This document shows positions 1 through 6,664 of a stretch of 6,759 bases of DNA, in pieces. Both the position numbers and the translations under genes were made by a program. Under the pieces are notes generated by a model. That model was not told where the DNA came from, did not search any database, and was given only the letters and a program-made list of their open reading frames with translations. Origin of the DNA: an uncultured Bacteroidales bacterium (GTDB lineage: Bacteria > Bacteroidota > Bacteroidia > Bacteroidales > Muribaculaceae); the NCBI GenBank assembly GCA_900554845.1, contig USIY01000123.1, forward strand, positions 1 through 6,759, given 5' to 3'. How positions within the stretch are numbered: the first letter of the stretch is position 1; every line of letters starts with the position of its first letter.

Positions 1-117
1 AAAGATGCCCAAAAGATTAATAAAGATTGCCATAAAGTTTACACTTCTTCAGATTCTTTATTAAACGTAAATTAGTTTAGACAACTTCTATTATTAGTGT
101 GCCATATAATTATTGTC

Positions 118-966
118 TTAGTGCAATTGAGGTATTTCCTCATTCTCTAAGTAAGGAACAAATTCAAAATATTCATTTGTAGGGTCTAAGGCAGGTCGTT
201 CCACTTTATAGGTTTCTCCACAGCCATTGATTAGAATCAAATCCGGTTCGGCAGATATGAATGACCAATAGATTCCTCCGTCCGGAGCAAAAGTACAGGA
301 ATTCGGTTGGAATTTGCTGTTGTCAATTTCTATATCGTTTGCTGTAAACGCATAGTTGTGAGGCTGAATATACATTGTGTATTCTCCCGTATTATTGTTT
401 TTCATCATACGGATGTTTTGAAAAAACAACGTCCCGAGGTTGTTGTTTCTGGCTGCCGCTGCCCTGATGTAATTCATGGAGGGATTAACCATGTATACAA
501 ACATGTGTCGGTTCGTGTTTATCTCACAATATATCATGTCGTCGGATAGGCCGTATCCGGCTCCAAGACGCCACATTTGAAGGCATTTGCCAACGTCATG
601 TCTGGTATTGCATTTCGGCATGTCATAAGGTTTTACGGTTTTGATGTCTTCTACTTTTTTCAAAGAATATCCATTAATGAATAATTCGCCTTTTGAATTA
701 ATAATATTGAGAGGAGAATTTGAGTCCGCAGTCGTTACATGGCCACTTTGTGTAAAAACGGTCTTGCTTGAAATTCCTGCTGAGGGGATTTCAAGAAAAG
801 CTGTCATTGTAGTGTCGTTGTGACAATAGAATATGCAGATAGAATCTGTTATTACAGCCTCAGCGCTGTCGTTGCTCCAGACTCCTTTTAAAGGTGAAAA
901 ACTTTTGCTTGCATTCATTGACAAGTACAAGGTTAAAAGCAACATGGAAAATAGGATTCTTCTCAT
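118..966 (-). CDS. Exported protein of unknown function, 282 aa
   Basis: I do not recognise this protein. It starts at an ATG (964-966) and ends at a TAA (118-120). The N-terminus is a standard signal peptide: two arginines at residues 2-3, a hydrophobic run to about residue 17, then a likely signal peptidase I site near Ala19. No lipobox cysteine is present, so a periplasmic or secreted location is inferred rather than a lipoprotein. The mature part is rich in short beta-type segments. Its beginning (PLKGVWSNDSAEAVITDSI, residues 25-43) loosely recalls the N-terminal beta domain of some Bacteroidales TlpA-like proteins, but no thioredoxin active site follows. It has seven cysteines (44, 48, 119, 128, 147, 224, 249), enough for disulfides in the periplasm. 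It is transcribed away from the thioredoxin-like gene, with the 1001-1188 repeat structure between them. Its promoter is unclear; the best -7 candidate (TAAATTTA, 1014-1021) lies inside that structure. Confidence 0.85.
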   Translation of the reverse strand: MRRILFSMLLLTLYLSMNASKSFSPLKGVWSNDSAEAVITDSICIFYCHNDTTMTAFLEIPSAGISSKTVFTQSGHVTTADSNSPLNIINSKGELFINGYSLKKVEDIKTVKPYDMPKCNTRHDVGKCLQMWRLGAGYGLSDDMIYCEINTNRHMFVYMVNPSMNYIRAAAARNNNLGTLFFQNIRMMKNNNTGEYTMYIQPHNYAFTANDIEIDNSKFQPNSCTFAPDGGIYWSFISAEPDLILINGCGETYKVERPALDPTNEYFEFVPYLENEEIPQLH

Positions 967-1000
967 AAGTGCGATATTATGTAATAAATAATCATTTTAT

Positions 1001-1188
1001 ATAAGTAAGTGTTTAAATTTAACCGATAAAATGTGAAGAAAAATCTTTTATACTTTCTGCGGCTTCTTTTTGGCCGGTTTCGGTTTGTCGTTCAGTCGAA
1101 TATGCCTATATTCTCCTTCACTCCGCACCGGAACCGCCTCAAAAATAAGCTCGCATAAAGTATAAATTAAATTTACACACTTACTTAA
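1001..1188. mobile_element. Nested inverted-repeat structure, MITE-like or collapsed IS remnant
   Basis: Three pairs of inverted repeats are nested around one centre. The outer pair, 1001-1022 and 1167-1188, matches at 20 of 22 positions (core AAGTAAGTGT and TAAATTTAA). The middle pair, TTTATACTTTCTGCG at 1047-1061 against 1152-1166, matches at 14 of 15. The inner pair, CGGTTTCGGT at 1075-1084 against ACCGGAACCG at 1127-1136, matches at 9 of 10. On the right side the outer and middle arms are contiguous; on the left they are separated by 24 extra bases (1023-1046). The core (about 1057-1150) is clearly richer in G+C than the AT-rich surroundings. This is what a short non-autonomous element or deleted insertion sequence looks like. 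I found no clean target-site duplication and could not assign an IS family. It separates the divergently oriented genes at 118-966 and 1324-2877 and accounts for most of the gene-free stretch 967-1323. The rest of that stretch holds the promoter at 1262-1292. Confidence 0.5.
1048..1152 (-). pseudogene. C-terminal remnant of an unidentified protein inside the repeat structure
   Basis: On the minus strand an open frame ends at a TAA (1048-1050). Its last 34 codons read ELIFEAVPVRSEGEYR, then HIRLNDKPKPAKKKPQKV. This stretch coincides with the GC-richer core, and the Lys/Pro-rich end looks like a real protein C-terminus. The frame stays open upstream to about 1245 but becomes AT-rich, unconvincing sequence (including VNLIYTLC), and there is no ATG, so it cannot be an intact gene. 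The position just inside one arm of the inverted repeats is where the end of a transposase would sit. I do not recognise the family, so calling it a transposase tail is inference only. It could also be chance coding-like sequence. Confidence 0.35.
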
Positions 1189-1261
1189 TAGACGAGATTT
1201 TACGAGTAAAAGTATAACCGGAGATACTTCTGTTTCATTTTGTTCTTATGTTCTTATGTAT

Positions 1262-1292
1262 TTTGTGGAATTAGAGAATTATTGTAAATTTG
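1262..1292 (+). promoter_or_regulatory. Bacteroides-type promoter for the thioredoxin-like gene
   Basis: A TTTG -33 box (1262-1265), a 19-bp spacer and a TAAATTTG -7 box (1285-1292) match the Bacteroides sigma-ABfr consensus (TTTG, 19-21 bp, TAnnTTTG) exactly. Transcription should start near 1299, leaving a leader of about 25 nt before the ATG at 1324. An 8-bp tandem duplication (GTTCTTAT twice, 1242-1257) lies just upstream of the -33 box. Confidence 0.7.
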
Positions 1293-1323
1293 CAAAAGTA
1301 TAGAGCAATTAGAACAACTGATA

Positions 1324-2877
1324 ATGAGTTTTAGTATTTCATCTAAAATTATCAAACTGTTACGAAAAGACATTTCAGGAGGGGTGAAAGTGACGGGACG
1401 GACTTTCATGCCGGCGTTGTGTGCGGCCATTGCTGCTATCCCAGCCATGGCACAGTCCAGTAATGAATTTTCACTTGCAGTCGCTGATGCAGGTAATGGG
1501 AATATTATTGTTAATCGTTCGTTCGATGGGATAATGTTACCTATTGAGCAACGTCTTAATTTCGATACGGACAGCACAGTATTGTTTCCTATAGCCAATA
1601 ATGAACTTGAACATTTCTTTGTAGTTGTTGACAATAGCGAGTCCAATGGTCGAAACAGCAGTTTTTCTTTCTATACTTATGGGAAATCCGCGCTTCGAAT
1701 AAGTCCTGAGGAACCACATCCCGTCGATGCAACCGGAGTCGCTGCTTCACAATCCGATGCTGTTCATGCGGCCGAGGCACCTGCCAGATTGTATTGGGAA
1801 TATGTAACAGGGGCATCCTCCACGCTTTGTTTGAGACAGGACACAGTGCCGGCGTCAGTTGAACACAAACTGATAAACTTTGCCGATAGTCTTCTCAGGA
1901 TAATCAATAATGTAGAGGAGCCTGTACGAACCGCTTTGCGTCAGGAGATGGCACTTAACACACTTAATTTGTGGAATGAAATATATTGGGGCGCGCTCAA
2001 TCGTATCGGATCGGGAATTAGTTCACATGACGAGAAAGAAGACTGGAGAGATGTGGACGGCCGAATGGTGAAATGGGCTGGACTCGAAAACGAATACAAT
2101 GCCATGTCCATGATATTCCGGAATATCGCTTCTAACGAATGGAGCAAGCATCTCACGGAAGAACGTATTGATTCTTTGAGAACCGGCGGCCAGCAGGCAC
2201 TGCTGAAAGCTCGTTTTGACCATTACAGTAAACATTATTCAGGCAAGAACCGGGAATATTTGCTCGCAAATCTCATATATGCGGACACTAAAGATTGCCA
2301 TTTTACTGTTGGACTTGACAGTCTCTACTCACAATTCAAGGTTCTCTATCCACACAGCGCAGTCGGATTGCTGTTGGATGAGGCGGTGGCTAAAAACATC
2401 GCAATTAATTCACCTTCCGACTCAGATCCGGATATCAAATATATAGAAGTAACCGAAGGGGAGACGCTTGATGAAATTCTTAGCAGGTTTGAAGGGAAAC
2501 CGTTGCTTGTAGATGTTTGGGCTTCATGGTGCGGTCCATGTCGCAGAAGTTTCCAACATGCGGATTTGATACGAAATTTTGCGCATGAGCGTGGAATAGA
2601 GTTGCTTTATATATCGATTGATGAACGTGAGGATCGTGACAATGCCGTGCGTAAGCTGGTAAGAGCATACAATCTTAAGGGGAATCATCTGATAATGCCT
2701 ATGTGGCTTAAACAAGACATATATTCCTTATTTGGCAACAGTGAGCAAGTTCTCAGTATCCCGTCGGTTGCGTTGTTTGACAGCGACGGCAAAATGCTGC
2801 AGCCCCGTTTCCCGGAGTCGGAGAATGCTGCAGCATTAATCAAAGCAATCGATAAGGCCTTGACACAGACTCAGTGA
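1324..2877 (+). CDS. Exported TlpA-like thioredoxin-fold oxidoreductase, 517 aa
   Basis: The C-terminal part (about residues 375-517) is a TlpA/ResA-like thioredoxin domain. LLVDVWASWCGPCRRSF carries the CGPC redox pair at 403-406, and the conserved cis-proline is at 480 in LSIPSVALFD. Such domains reduce or rearrange disulfides in the periplasm. The N-terminus has a hydrophobic run, LCAAIAAIPAMA, followed by QSS, which fits signal peptidase I cleavage after about residue 43. Residues 44-135 look beta-rich, 135-158 form an Ala-rich linker, and 160-370 look mainly helical; I cannot assign a domain to these. The usual DUF4369-type N-terminus is not obvious. Start choice is uncertain: the ATG at 1324 follows the promoter and an A-rich leader, but it gives an unusually long 28-residue n-region. 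A GTG at 1390, seven bases after AGGAGG (1377-1382), would give a more typical signal peptide and 495 aa. The gene ends with TGA and an in-frame TAA, 24 bp before the convergent receptor gene. The substrate is unknown. Confidence 0.88.
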   Translation: MSFSISSKIIKLLRKDISGGVKVTGRTFMPALCAAIAAIPAMAQSSNEFSLAVADAGNGNIIVNRSFDGIMLPIEQRLNFDTDSTVLFPIANNELEHFFVVVDNSESNGRNSSFSFYTYGKSALRISPEEPHPVDATGVAASQSDAVHAAEAPARLYWEYVTGASSTLCLRQDTVPASVEHKLINFADSLLRIINNVEEPVRTALRQEMALNTLNLWNEIYWGALNRIGSGISSHDEKEDWRDVDGRMVKWAGLENEYNAMSMIFRNIASNEWSKHLTEERIDSLRTGGQQALLKARFDHYSKHYSGKNREYLLANLIYADTKDCHFTVGLDSLYSQFKVLYPHSAVGLLLDEAVAKNIAINSPSDSDPDIKYIEVTEGETLDEILSRFEGKPLLVDVWASWCGPCRRSFQHADLIRNFAHERGIELLYISIDEREDRDNAVRKLVRAYNLKGNHLIMPMWLKQDIYSLFGNSEQVLSIPSVALFDSDGKMLQPRFPESENAAALIKAIDKALTQTQ

Positions 2878-2901
2878 TAATCATATCTGTGGCAGCATAT
2901 A

Positions 2902-4983
2902 TCATAGGCGCTTCATTTCGGCTTCTGCAGCCGATGAGCCTTTATATTTGCTCTTGCGTGGCTGAAAACTGTAGATTATATTGAGGGCCACGCCCCGGCG
3001 GTCATAGCTTTGGCGTTTGTCAACATAAACACCGTAGGTATTCATTGTCCAGTCATTATTGGCAGTATTGAATATGTCTGTGGCAGACAGTTTGACGGTC
3101 AGCGATTTGTTCAGGAATGTTTTTCCGACCGATGCGTCCATTGTGAACCACGATGCACCGAAACGGTTGGTATGCATATCACCCTGTGATCTGCCGCTGA
3201 TATTGGCTGTAATTGACCATCCATGTGGAAAAGAGAAAGTATTGTCGAAATAATAAGAGAATAGCGGCTTGTTGTATAGTCGATTATCAAGCTGTAGCCA
3301 TTGCCTGTACATACCTACCGTAACATTCGGTGTCCATCTGCGCACAGGCTGACTCCATATAAGATAGAGACTCAGCACCGAAACATCAATATTGACCGGG
3401 TGCATGATTAGCTGGAGGTTGTCGGCGGGATATAGTTGTTTGACGTAAGCATATGTGTCAAGTGCTCGGGTGTAATCAGCCTGGAGCATGAAACCTTTCC
3501 ACGTGCCGAAAAACTGAATGTCGTGCATCCGCTCGTCATGCAATGCCGGATTGCCTCCCTCTATTTGGTGCAAGCCAACATAATTCAGCGAACCGGTGAG
3601 TTGTGAATATGGAGGCTTGACCGTCACCGTTTTATAGCTGAGGCTTATCTGTGATTCTTCGTTAATATAGTAACCGACCGACAAATCAGGCGTTAATAGA
3701 TGGTCGCAGCGGCTGACATCCTCATCGCGTTTGCCGTCTACCTTGAAATCATAATCGACATATTCATATCTCGCCCCGGCAGAAAGTGAGAACTTGCCGA
3801 ACATACGGGACCAAGAAGCGAACAAAGCCGCGGAAGTTTGCCGTGCATCAGTCAGGGAAGACGGAATATACTCGCTTACTGAGGTATTAAGCATACGGTA
3901 ATCAAGAGAAGTGTGCGTATAGGTATCCTGAGTTCCGACTGTAAAATCACCATTCCAAAGAGGGAGATTCAGATATAGCTTACCTGCCCAAAGGGTAGAT
4001 GTACGTTTATCTGTTGAGTTCACTGCCGGATTAGACGATGTAGGATAGGTAGTTGCGACTATATTACTTTGATATGACCGGCGAAAATCGCCGTCAAAGT
4101 GGAGAAGATATTTTTCAGCAAAAGTGTTTTCATAGTAGAGAGAAGCGAGATGGCTGTGTGCCCTTGTATTCCTGTTAATATTACGGCTGATTGCCGGGTT
4201 GTCGTTGAGCCATTCGCAGCCTGTGTTTTTGAAGTCACCGCGCTCGGGATTGTAACGGTAGTATGCTCCAAACGATTGAGGTCCGTTGGCATAGTTGAAT
4301 CCTGCCTTGACAACGCCTGTTGTGGTAGGGTATGAATTGTGCTGAGAACTGCCGACGGTCGTTTCCTTGCCATCATATATGAGAGTATTGGTTGTTACCC
4401 CTTTTGCGAGTGAGTTATTGCGATTTATCGTGCCGTTGGCAAAGAGCTCCCAATTGCCGATTCTATAGCTTAGTGCGAGGTAATTTAAAACCGACCATTT
4501 GCGGCGACAGTCAAGTAGAAACTGGTCGGTAAGTGACAGCCCCTTCACGAAATTACGCCGTGTCGTGATTTTAAGTACAGCTCCAGTTGTACTGGCGTAA
4601 GATGCTCCGGGCGCCATGAGCAATTCCACCTTCTTCAAATTGGAAGACAGCAGCTGTCGCAACTCCTGTTCGTCGCGCATGGGGCGTCCGTCGATATAGA
4701 TTTCGATATTGCTCTTGCCTATGACACTGACGGAGCTGTCCTCAACCTTTATCATAGGTAACTGAGCCAGCACATCGAGAGCAGTGCCGAGATCGGCAAG
4801 ATTAGAGCCCGGGATGGTTGATATAAGTGTTGAGCCCACAAGTTTTGTGGCCGGTTGTTTTGCCGTGACAACGACTTCCTGAAGTTCGTGAGCAAGGCTG
4901 TCGGTTGCCTCAACGTTCTGGGCGTGGCCGTTTCCAATGATGAGAAGGAAGGCCGGAATTGAAATTAGAATTTTAGATTTCAT
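2902..4983 (-). CDS. TonB-dependent receptor-like outer-membrane beta-barrel protein, 693 aa
   Basis: This is an outer-membrane transporter-like barrel energised through TonB. The signal peptide ends after about Ala21 (GNGHA, then QNVEA). A TonB-box-like segment, ELQEVVVTAK, is at 33-42. A plug domain covers about 43-145, including DVLAQLPMIKVEDSSVSVIG, then IYIDGRPM and VELLMAPGASYASTTGAVLKI. The remaining sequence has the alternating aromatic/polar pattern of a large barrel. The end, SKYKGSSAAEAEMKRL, matches the SKYKGTGAG...RL-type tail of the Bacteroidales OMP_b-brl_3 family, which places a short extension after the last strand. Many relatives carry a carboxypeptidase-regulatory-like domain before the plug; here the mature protein goes straight to the TonB box, so it is shorter than those. 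I chose the ATG at 4981-4983; the in-frame TTG three codons upstream is less likely. No SusD-like partner is adjacent, so a glycan-utilisation role is not supported. The membrane regulator upstream probably controls it. The ligand is unknown. Confidence 0.9.
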   Translation of the reverse strand: MKSKILISIPAFLLIIGNGHAQNVEATDSLAHELQEVVVTAKQPATKLVGSTLISTIPGSNLADLGTALDVLAQLPMIKVEDSSVSVIGKSNIEIYIDGRPMRDEQELRQLLSSNLKKVELLMAPGASYASTTGAVLKITTRRNFVKGLSLTDQFLLDCRRKWSVLNYLALSYRIGNWELFANGTINRNNSLAKGVTTNTLIYDGKETTVGSSQHNSYPTTTGVVKAGFNYANGPQSFGAYYRYNPERGDFKNTGCEWLNDNPAISRNINRNTRAHSHLASLYYENTFAEKYLLHFDGDFRRSYQSNIVATTYPTSSNPAVNSTDKRTSTLWAGKLYLNLPLWNGDFTVGTQDTYTHTSLDYRMLNTSVSEYIPSSLTDARQTSAALFASWSRMFGKFSLSAGARYEYVDYDFKVDGKRDEDVSRCDHLLTPDLSVGYYINEESQISLSYKTVTVKPPYSQLTGSLNYVGLHQIEGGNPALHDERMHDIQFFGTWKGFMLQADYTRALDTYAYVKQLYPADNLQLIMHPVNIDVSVLSLYLIWSQPVRRWTPNVTVGMYRQWLQLDNRLYNKPLFSYYFDNTFSFPHGWSITANISGRSQGDMHTNRFGASWFTMDASVGKTFLNKSLTVKLSATDIFNTANNDWTMNTYGVYVDKRQSYDRRGVALNIIYSFQPRKSKYKGSSAAEAEMKRL

Positions 4984-5006
4984 GCTTTGCAATTTTTTCG
5001 CAAAGC
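4984..5006 (-). promoter_or_regulatory. Perfect inverted repeat abutting the receptor start codon
   Basis: On the minus strand GCTTTGC (5006-5000), a 9-nt AT-rich spacer and GCAAAGC (4990-4984) lie immediately before the ATG at 4983. T5007 can also pair with the A of the ATG, giving eight base pairs. If transcribed, this stem would sit on the ribosome-entry site; if not, it may be a protein-binding dyad near the transcription start. The poor -7-like boxes TTCATTTG (5013-5006) and TTGCTTTG (5008-5001) overlap or adjoin it, so the promoter cannot be fixed from sequence. Confidence 0.45.
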
Positions 5007-5040
5007 AAATGAAAATGCAATAATTTCACCCAATAATTTG

Positions 5041-5067
5041 TCTGACTTTTATCTGACAAATTCTGAC
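5041..5067 (-). promoter_or_regulatory. Three helically phased TCTGAC repeats, probable operator
   Basis: TCTGAC occurs at 5041-5046, 5052-5057 and 5062-5067 (GTCAGA on the coding strand of the receptor), with repeat starts 11 and 10 bp apart, so all copies face the same side of the helix. The array lies between the regulator stop codon and the receptor ATG, beginning 57 bp upstream of that ATG. OmpR/ToxR-type winged-helix proteins commonly bind tandem half-sites with this spacing. If the receptor transcript starts near 5000, the repeats would be centred at about -43 to -65, a typical activator position. Binding by the adjacent regulator is inference. Confidence 0.5.
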
Positions 5068-5078
5068 AATGTTACAAA

Positions 5079-5906
5079 TCAGAGGTTTACGCGAAGTTCA
5101 TATGAGTCGCCCCTGTTGCATACAATCTCAATATCAGCTTTGGCAAGCGCAGTTTTAGTGCGTCTGACGAGGGTATATAGGGATTCTTCGGCATTGCTTT
5201 TATTGCCCCAAAGGACCTGGCACAATATCCTTTTCTCCACTTTCCTATCCGGAGCGTCAAGAAGCATCTGCGCGAACCTCCGTTGCATAGGGGTAAGCTT
5301 GATGCCGTCGAGCGAAGGAGATGCGGGAATGGCAACAAGTCTTCTTTCGGAAATCTTGACCGCTCTTCTTTTCAAAACAAGCATGCTTGCCATTGATAAA
5401 ATAGATAGCGAGAACAGAATGCCCGGTAATGTTTGGTCCGAGGCTATGATGATGGATGCCATAGAACAGTCGGCAAACCCCTGTACCTGTATGGCAAGTC
5501 CATTGGTTGCCCGCGCAGGTACAAGCATAATGGAATCCGATGCTATTTTGTTTCCTTTGAAGTTAGGCGAAGTATTCTTTTTGTCAACTAATGCGAGTGT
5601 GAAGTAAGCCTCGTCTTTCAGAGAATTGTTCCTAAAATTGACATCGGAAGCTTGATAGATCAGTGGCTTGTGGGTTGTTTCGTACATCTGGCGTATGGCG
5701 GCAATGGTGTCGGGACGCGTCCATAGTTCACTGTTCTCATTTGCCAGCGAAAGCATTGCGTCATTAAGATCATCCGTTATGCTTTGTTTGGCGTTTGAAT
5801 AGGATAAGCAACAAGAAATTACCGATGCTATTGTCAAAGCCAAAGGAACGAGCATGCCGTAACGAAGTGTTGAACCGTTATTTACAGGTGTATTTTCTTG
5901 CTTCAT
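5079..5906 (-). CDS. Membrane-spanning transcriptional regulator with C-terminal winged helix, 275 aa
   Basis: The likely role is a one-component sensor-regulator acting from the inner membrane. Residues 17-37 (YGMLVPLALTIASVISCCLSY) form one membrane segment and about 160-178 (ILFSLSILSMASMLVL) a second. The second is followed by KRRAVKISERR, which marks the cytoplasmic side. About 120 residues between them should be periplasmic and are the presumed sensor; I recognise no domain there. Residues 200-275 resemble an OmpR/PhoB-type winged helix: LTPMQRRFAQMLLDAP, then the VEKRILCQVLWG helix, the recognition helix ESLYTLVRRTKTAL, and the wing IEIVCNRGDSYELRV. The domain order is the reverse of CadC/ToxR, which carry the winged helix N-terminally. 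There is no receiver domain or histidine kinase. The start is an ATG about 20 nt after the predicted transcription start. The stop lies 95 bp before the receptor ATG in the same direction, and the phased repeats in that gap are its likely target. Confidence 0.85.
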   Translation of the reverse strand: MKQENTPVNNGSTLRYGMLVPLALTIASVISCCLSYSNAKQSITDDLNDAMLSLANENSELWTRPDTIAAIRQMYETTHKPLIYQASDVNFRNNSLKDEAYFTLALVDKKNTSPNFKGNKIASDSIMLVPARATNGLAIQVQGFADCSMASIIIASDQTLPGILFSLSILSMASMLVLKRRAVKISERRLVAIPASPSLDGIKLTPMQRRFAQMLLDAPDRKVEKRILCQVLWGNKSNAEESLYTLVRRTKTALAKADIEIVCNRGDSYELRVNL

Positions 5907-5932
5907 AGAAATAGTGGAAATTACATTGATAA

Positions 5933-5964
5933 CAAAGTTACATCATTATTATGAATTAAACAAA
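5933..5964 (-). promoter_or_regulatory. Bacteroides-type promoter for the membrane regulator
   Basis: On the minus strand TTTG (5964-5961), a 20-bp spacer and TAACTTTG (5940-5933) match the Bacteroides housekeeping consensus exactly. Transcription should start near 5926, about 20 nt before the ATG at 5906. The gene therefore probably has its own promoter and does not depend on read-through from the barrel gene upstream. Confidence 0.7.
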
Positions 5965-5974
5965 TTCGTTTAAT
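5955..5974 (-). promoter_or_regulatory. Dyad covering the -33 box of the regulator promoter
   Basis: ATTAAACGAATTTGTTTAAT is a 7-bp inverted repeat with a 6-nt spacer, and its centre contains the -33 TTTG. It could be an operator for repression of the regulator gene. It also lies 3 bp after the stop of the upstream barrel gene, so it could be a weak AT-rich terminator stem, but no T-run follows. It shares no motif with the TCTGAC array. Confidence 0.35.
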
Positions 5975-5977
5975 GTT

Positions 5978-6664
5978 TTAAAAAGTATAGCCGACGGACA
6001 GAAAAACACTCTGACTCAATTGCTTTTCTGGCACCCTGAACTTTTCGCCATCATATAATGTCACATTCCTTCGTCCCGAATAATAATCGAGATTGGAAAT
6101 ATAGTATCCCGCTCCTATTATGAAACTGTCTATGGCAAAGTTAACCGAACATCTGGCATTCCAATAAAACCACTGCAAACCTTTGTTTGGGAATTTCTTA
6201 TAATCAACTGTGTGACCTACATTCCCTTGGAACTCCTTTATTTCATAAGTCAAAGAGTTACGAAACGGGCAGGCAAAACTAAGTCCAGGTTCGGCCTGGA
6301 ACCAAAGCCGGTAATAATTGTCGGCGCTTCTCCATACATTGGGTGAGCGAAAAACGACAGACGGCTTTAATATTACCCAGGCAATGTCTCTTTCGTTTTC
6401 AGTTAGTTCGGCCTCATATCCGTCAATCATCGTAAAACGACTTGGTTGATTATACTGTCCTGTCAATTCCACACCCAAAGAAATACCTATATATTTATGA
6501 AAATTCCAGGTAATGGATGGTTCCAGTTGCCAAGCCTGTTCGTTAATCAGATACAGACCGCCATACAGCGTGCCCTGCCACTGTTTCCGTTCATTTTCCT
6601 GGGCATTTGTCTGTAAATATGAACCGAAAATAATCAATAATAGGGAGAATATGATTCTGTTCAT
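5978..6664 (-). CDS. Small outer-membrane beta-barrel protein, 228 aa
   Basis: The protein has a clear signal peptide (MNRIIFSLLLIIFGSYLQTNA, cleaved before QENE at about residue 22). The rest is a string of aromatic-rich amphipathic segments such as WQGTLYGGLYLI, WQLEPSITWNFHKYIGISLG, YYRLWFQAEPGLSF and FIIGAGYYISNLDYY. It ends with SVFLSVGYTF; a C-terminal phenylalanine on a final strand is a hallmark of outer-membrane barrels recognised by BamA. The size suggests eight to ten strands. I see no enzymatic motif and cannot name a family beyond outer-membrane beta-barrel. I chose the ATG at 6662-6664; an in-frame TTG four codons upstream would only add MRRK and is less likely. The gene points the same way as the regulator but is separated from it by a dedicated promoter. 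No consensus promoter is visible in the 95 bp upstream of it to the window edge. Confidence 0.8.
   Translation of the reverse strand: MNRIIFSLLLIIFGSYLQTNAQENERKQWQGTLYGGLYLINEQAWQLEPSITWNFHKYIGISLGVELTGQYNQPSRFTMIDGYEAELTENERDIAWVILKPSVVFRSPNVWRSADNYYRLWFQAEPGLSFACPFRNSLTYEIKEFQGNVGHTVDYKKFPNKGLQWFYWNARCSVNFAIDSFIIGAGYYISNLDYYSGRRNVTLYDGEKFRVPEKQLSQSVFLSVGYTF

Noticed and set aside
17..64. 10-bp inverted repeat TTAATAAAGA / TCTTTATTAA beyond the end of the first gene
   Set aside because: The stem is entirely AT-rich with a 28-nt loop and no T-run, so it does not support a terminator call. Nothing else is visible in 1-117.
79..118. AGACAA / TTGTCT pair near the stop codon of the first gene as a terminator
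   Set aside because: Only six pairs with a long AT-rich loop, and no G+C stem or T-tract.
997..1192. IS66-like termini (repeat read from GTAAG with an 8-bp target duplication)
   Set aside because: The flanking octamers agree at only 4 of 8 positions, and the enclosed protein tail does not resemble the IS66 transposase C-terminus.
1254..1646. 130-codon minus-strand open frame over the promoter and 5' part of the thioredoxin-like gene
   Set aside because: It is antisense to a convincing signal peptide and crosses a consensus promoter. Its sequence has no recognisable features.
2875..2903. Possible bidirectional terminator between the convergent genes
   Set aside because: Only TGATA/TATCA can pair, which is too short. 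No convincing terminator is seen in the 24-bp gap.
2902..4983. SusC/SusD-type polysaccharide utilisation locus
   Set aside because: There is no SusD-like gene, glycoside hydrolase or hybrid two-component system in the window, and the receptor lacks the usual SusC N-terminal extension.
4987..5607. 206-codon plus-strand open frame opposite the membrane regulator
   Set aside because: It overlaps the regulator gene antisense. The translation lacks recognisable motifs, while the minus-strand frame shows membrane segments and a winged helix.
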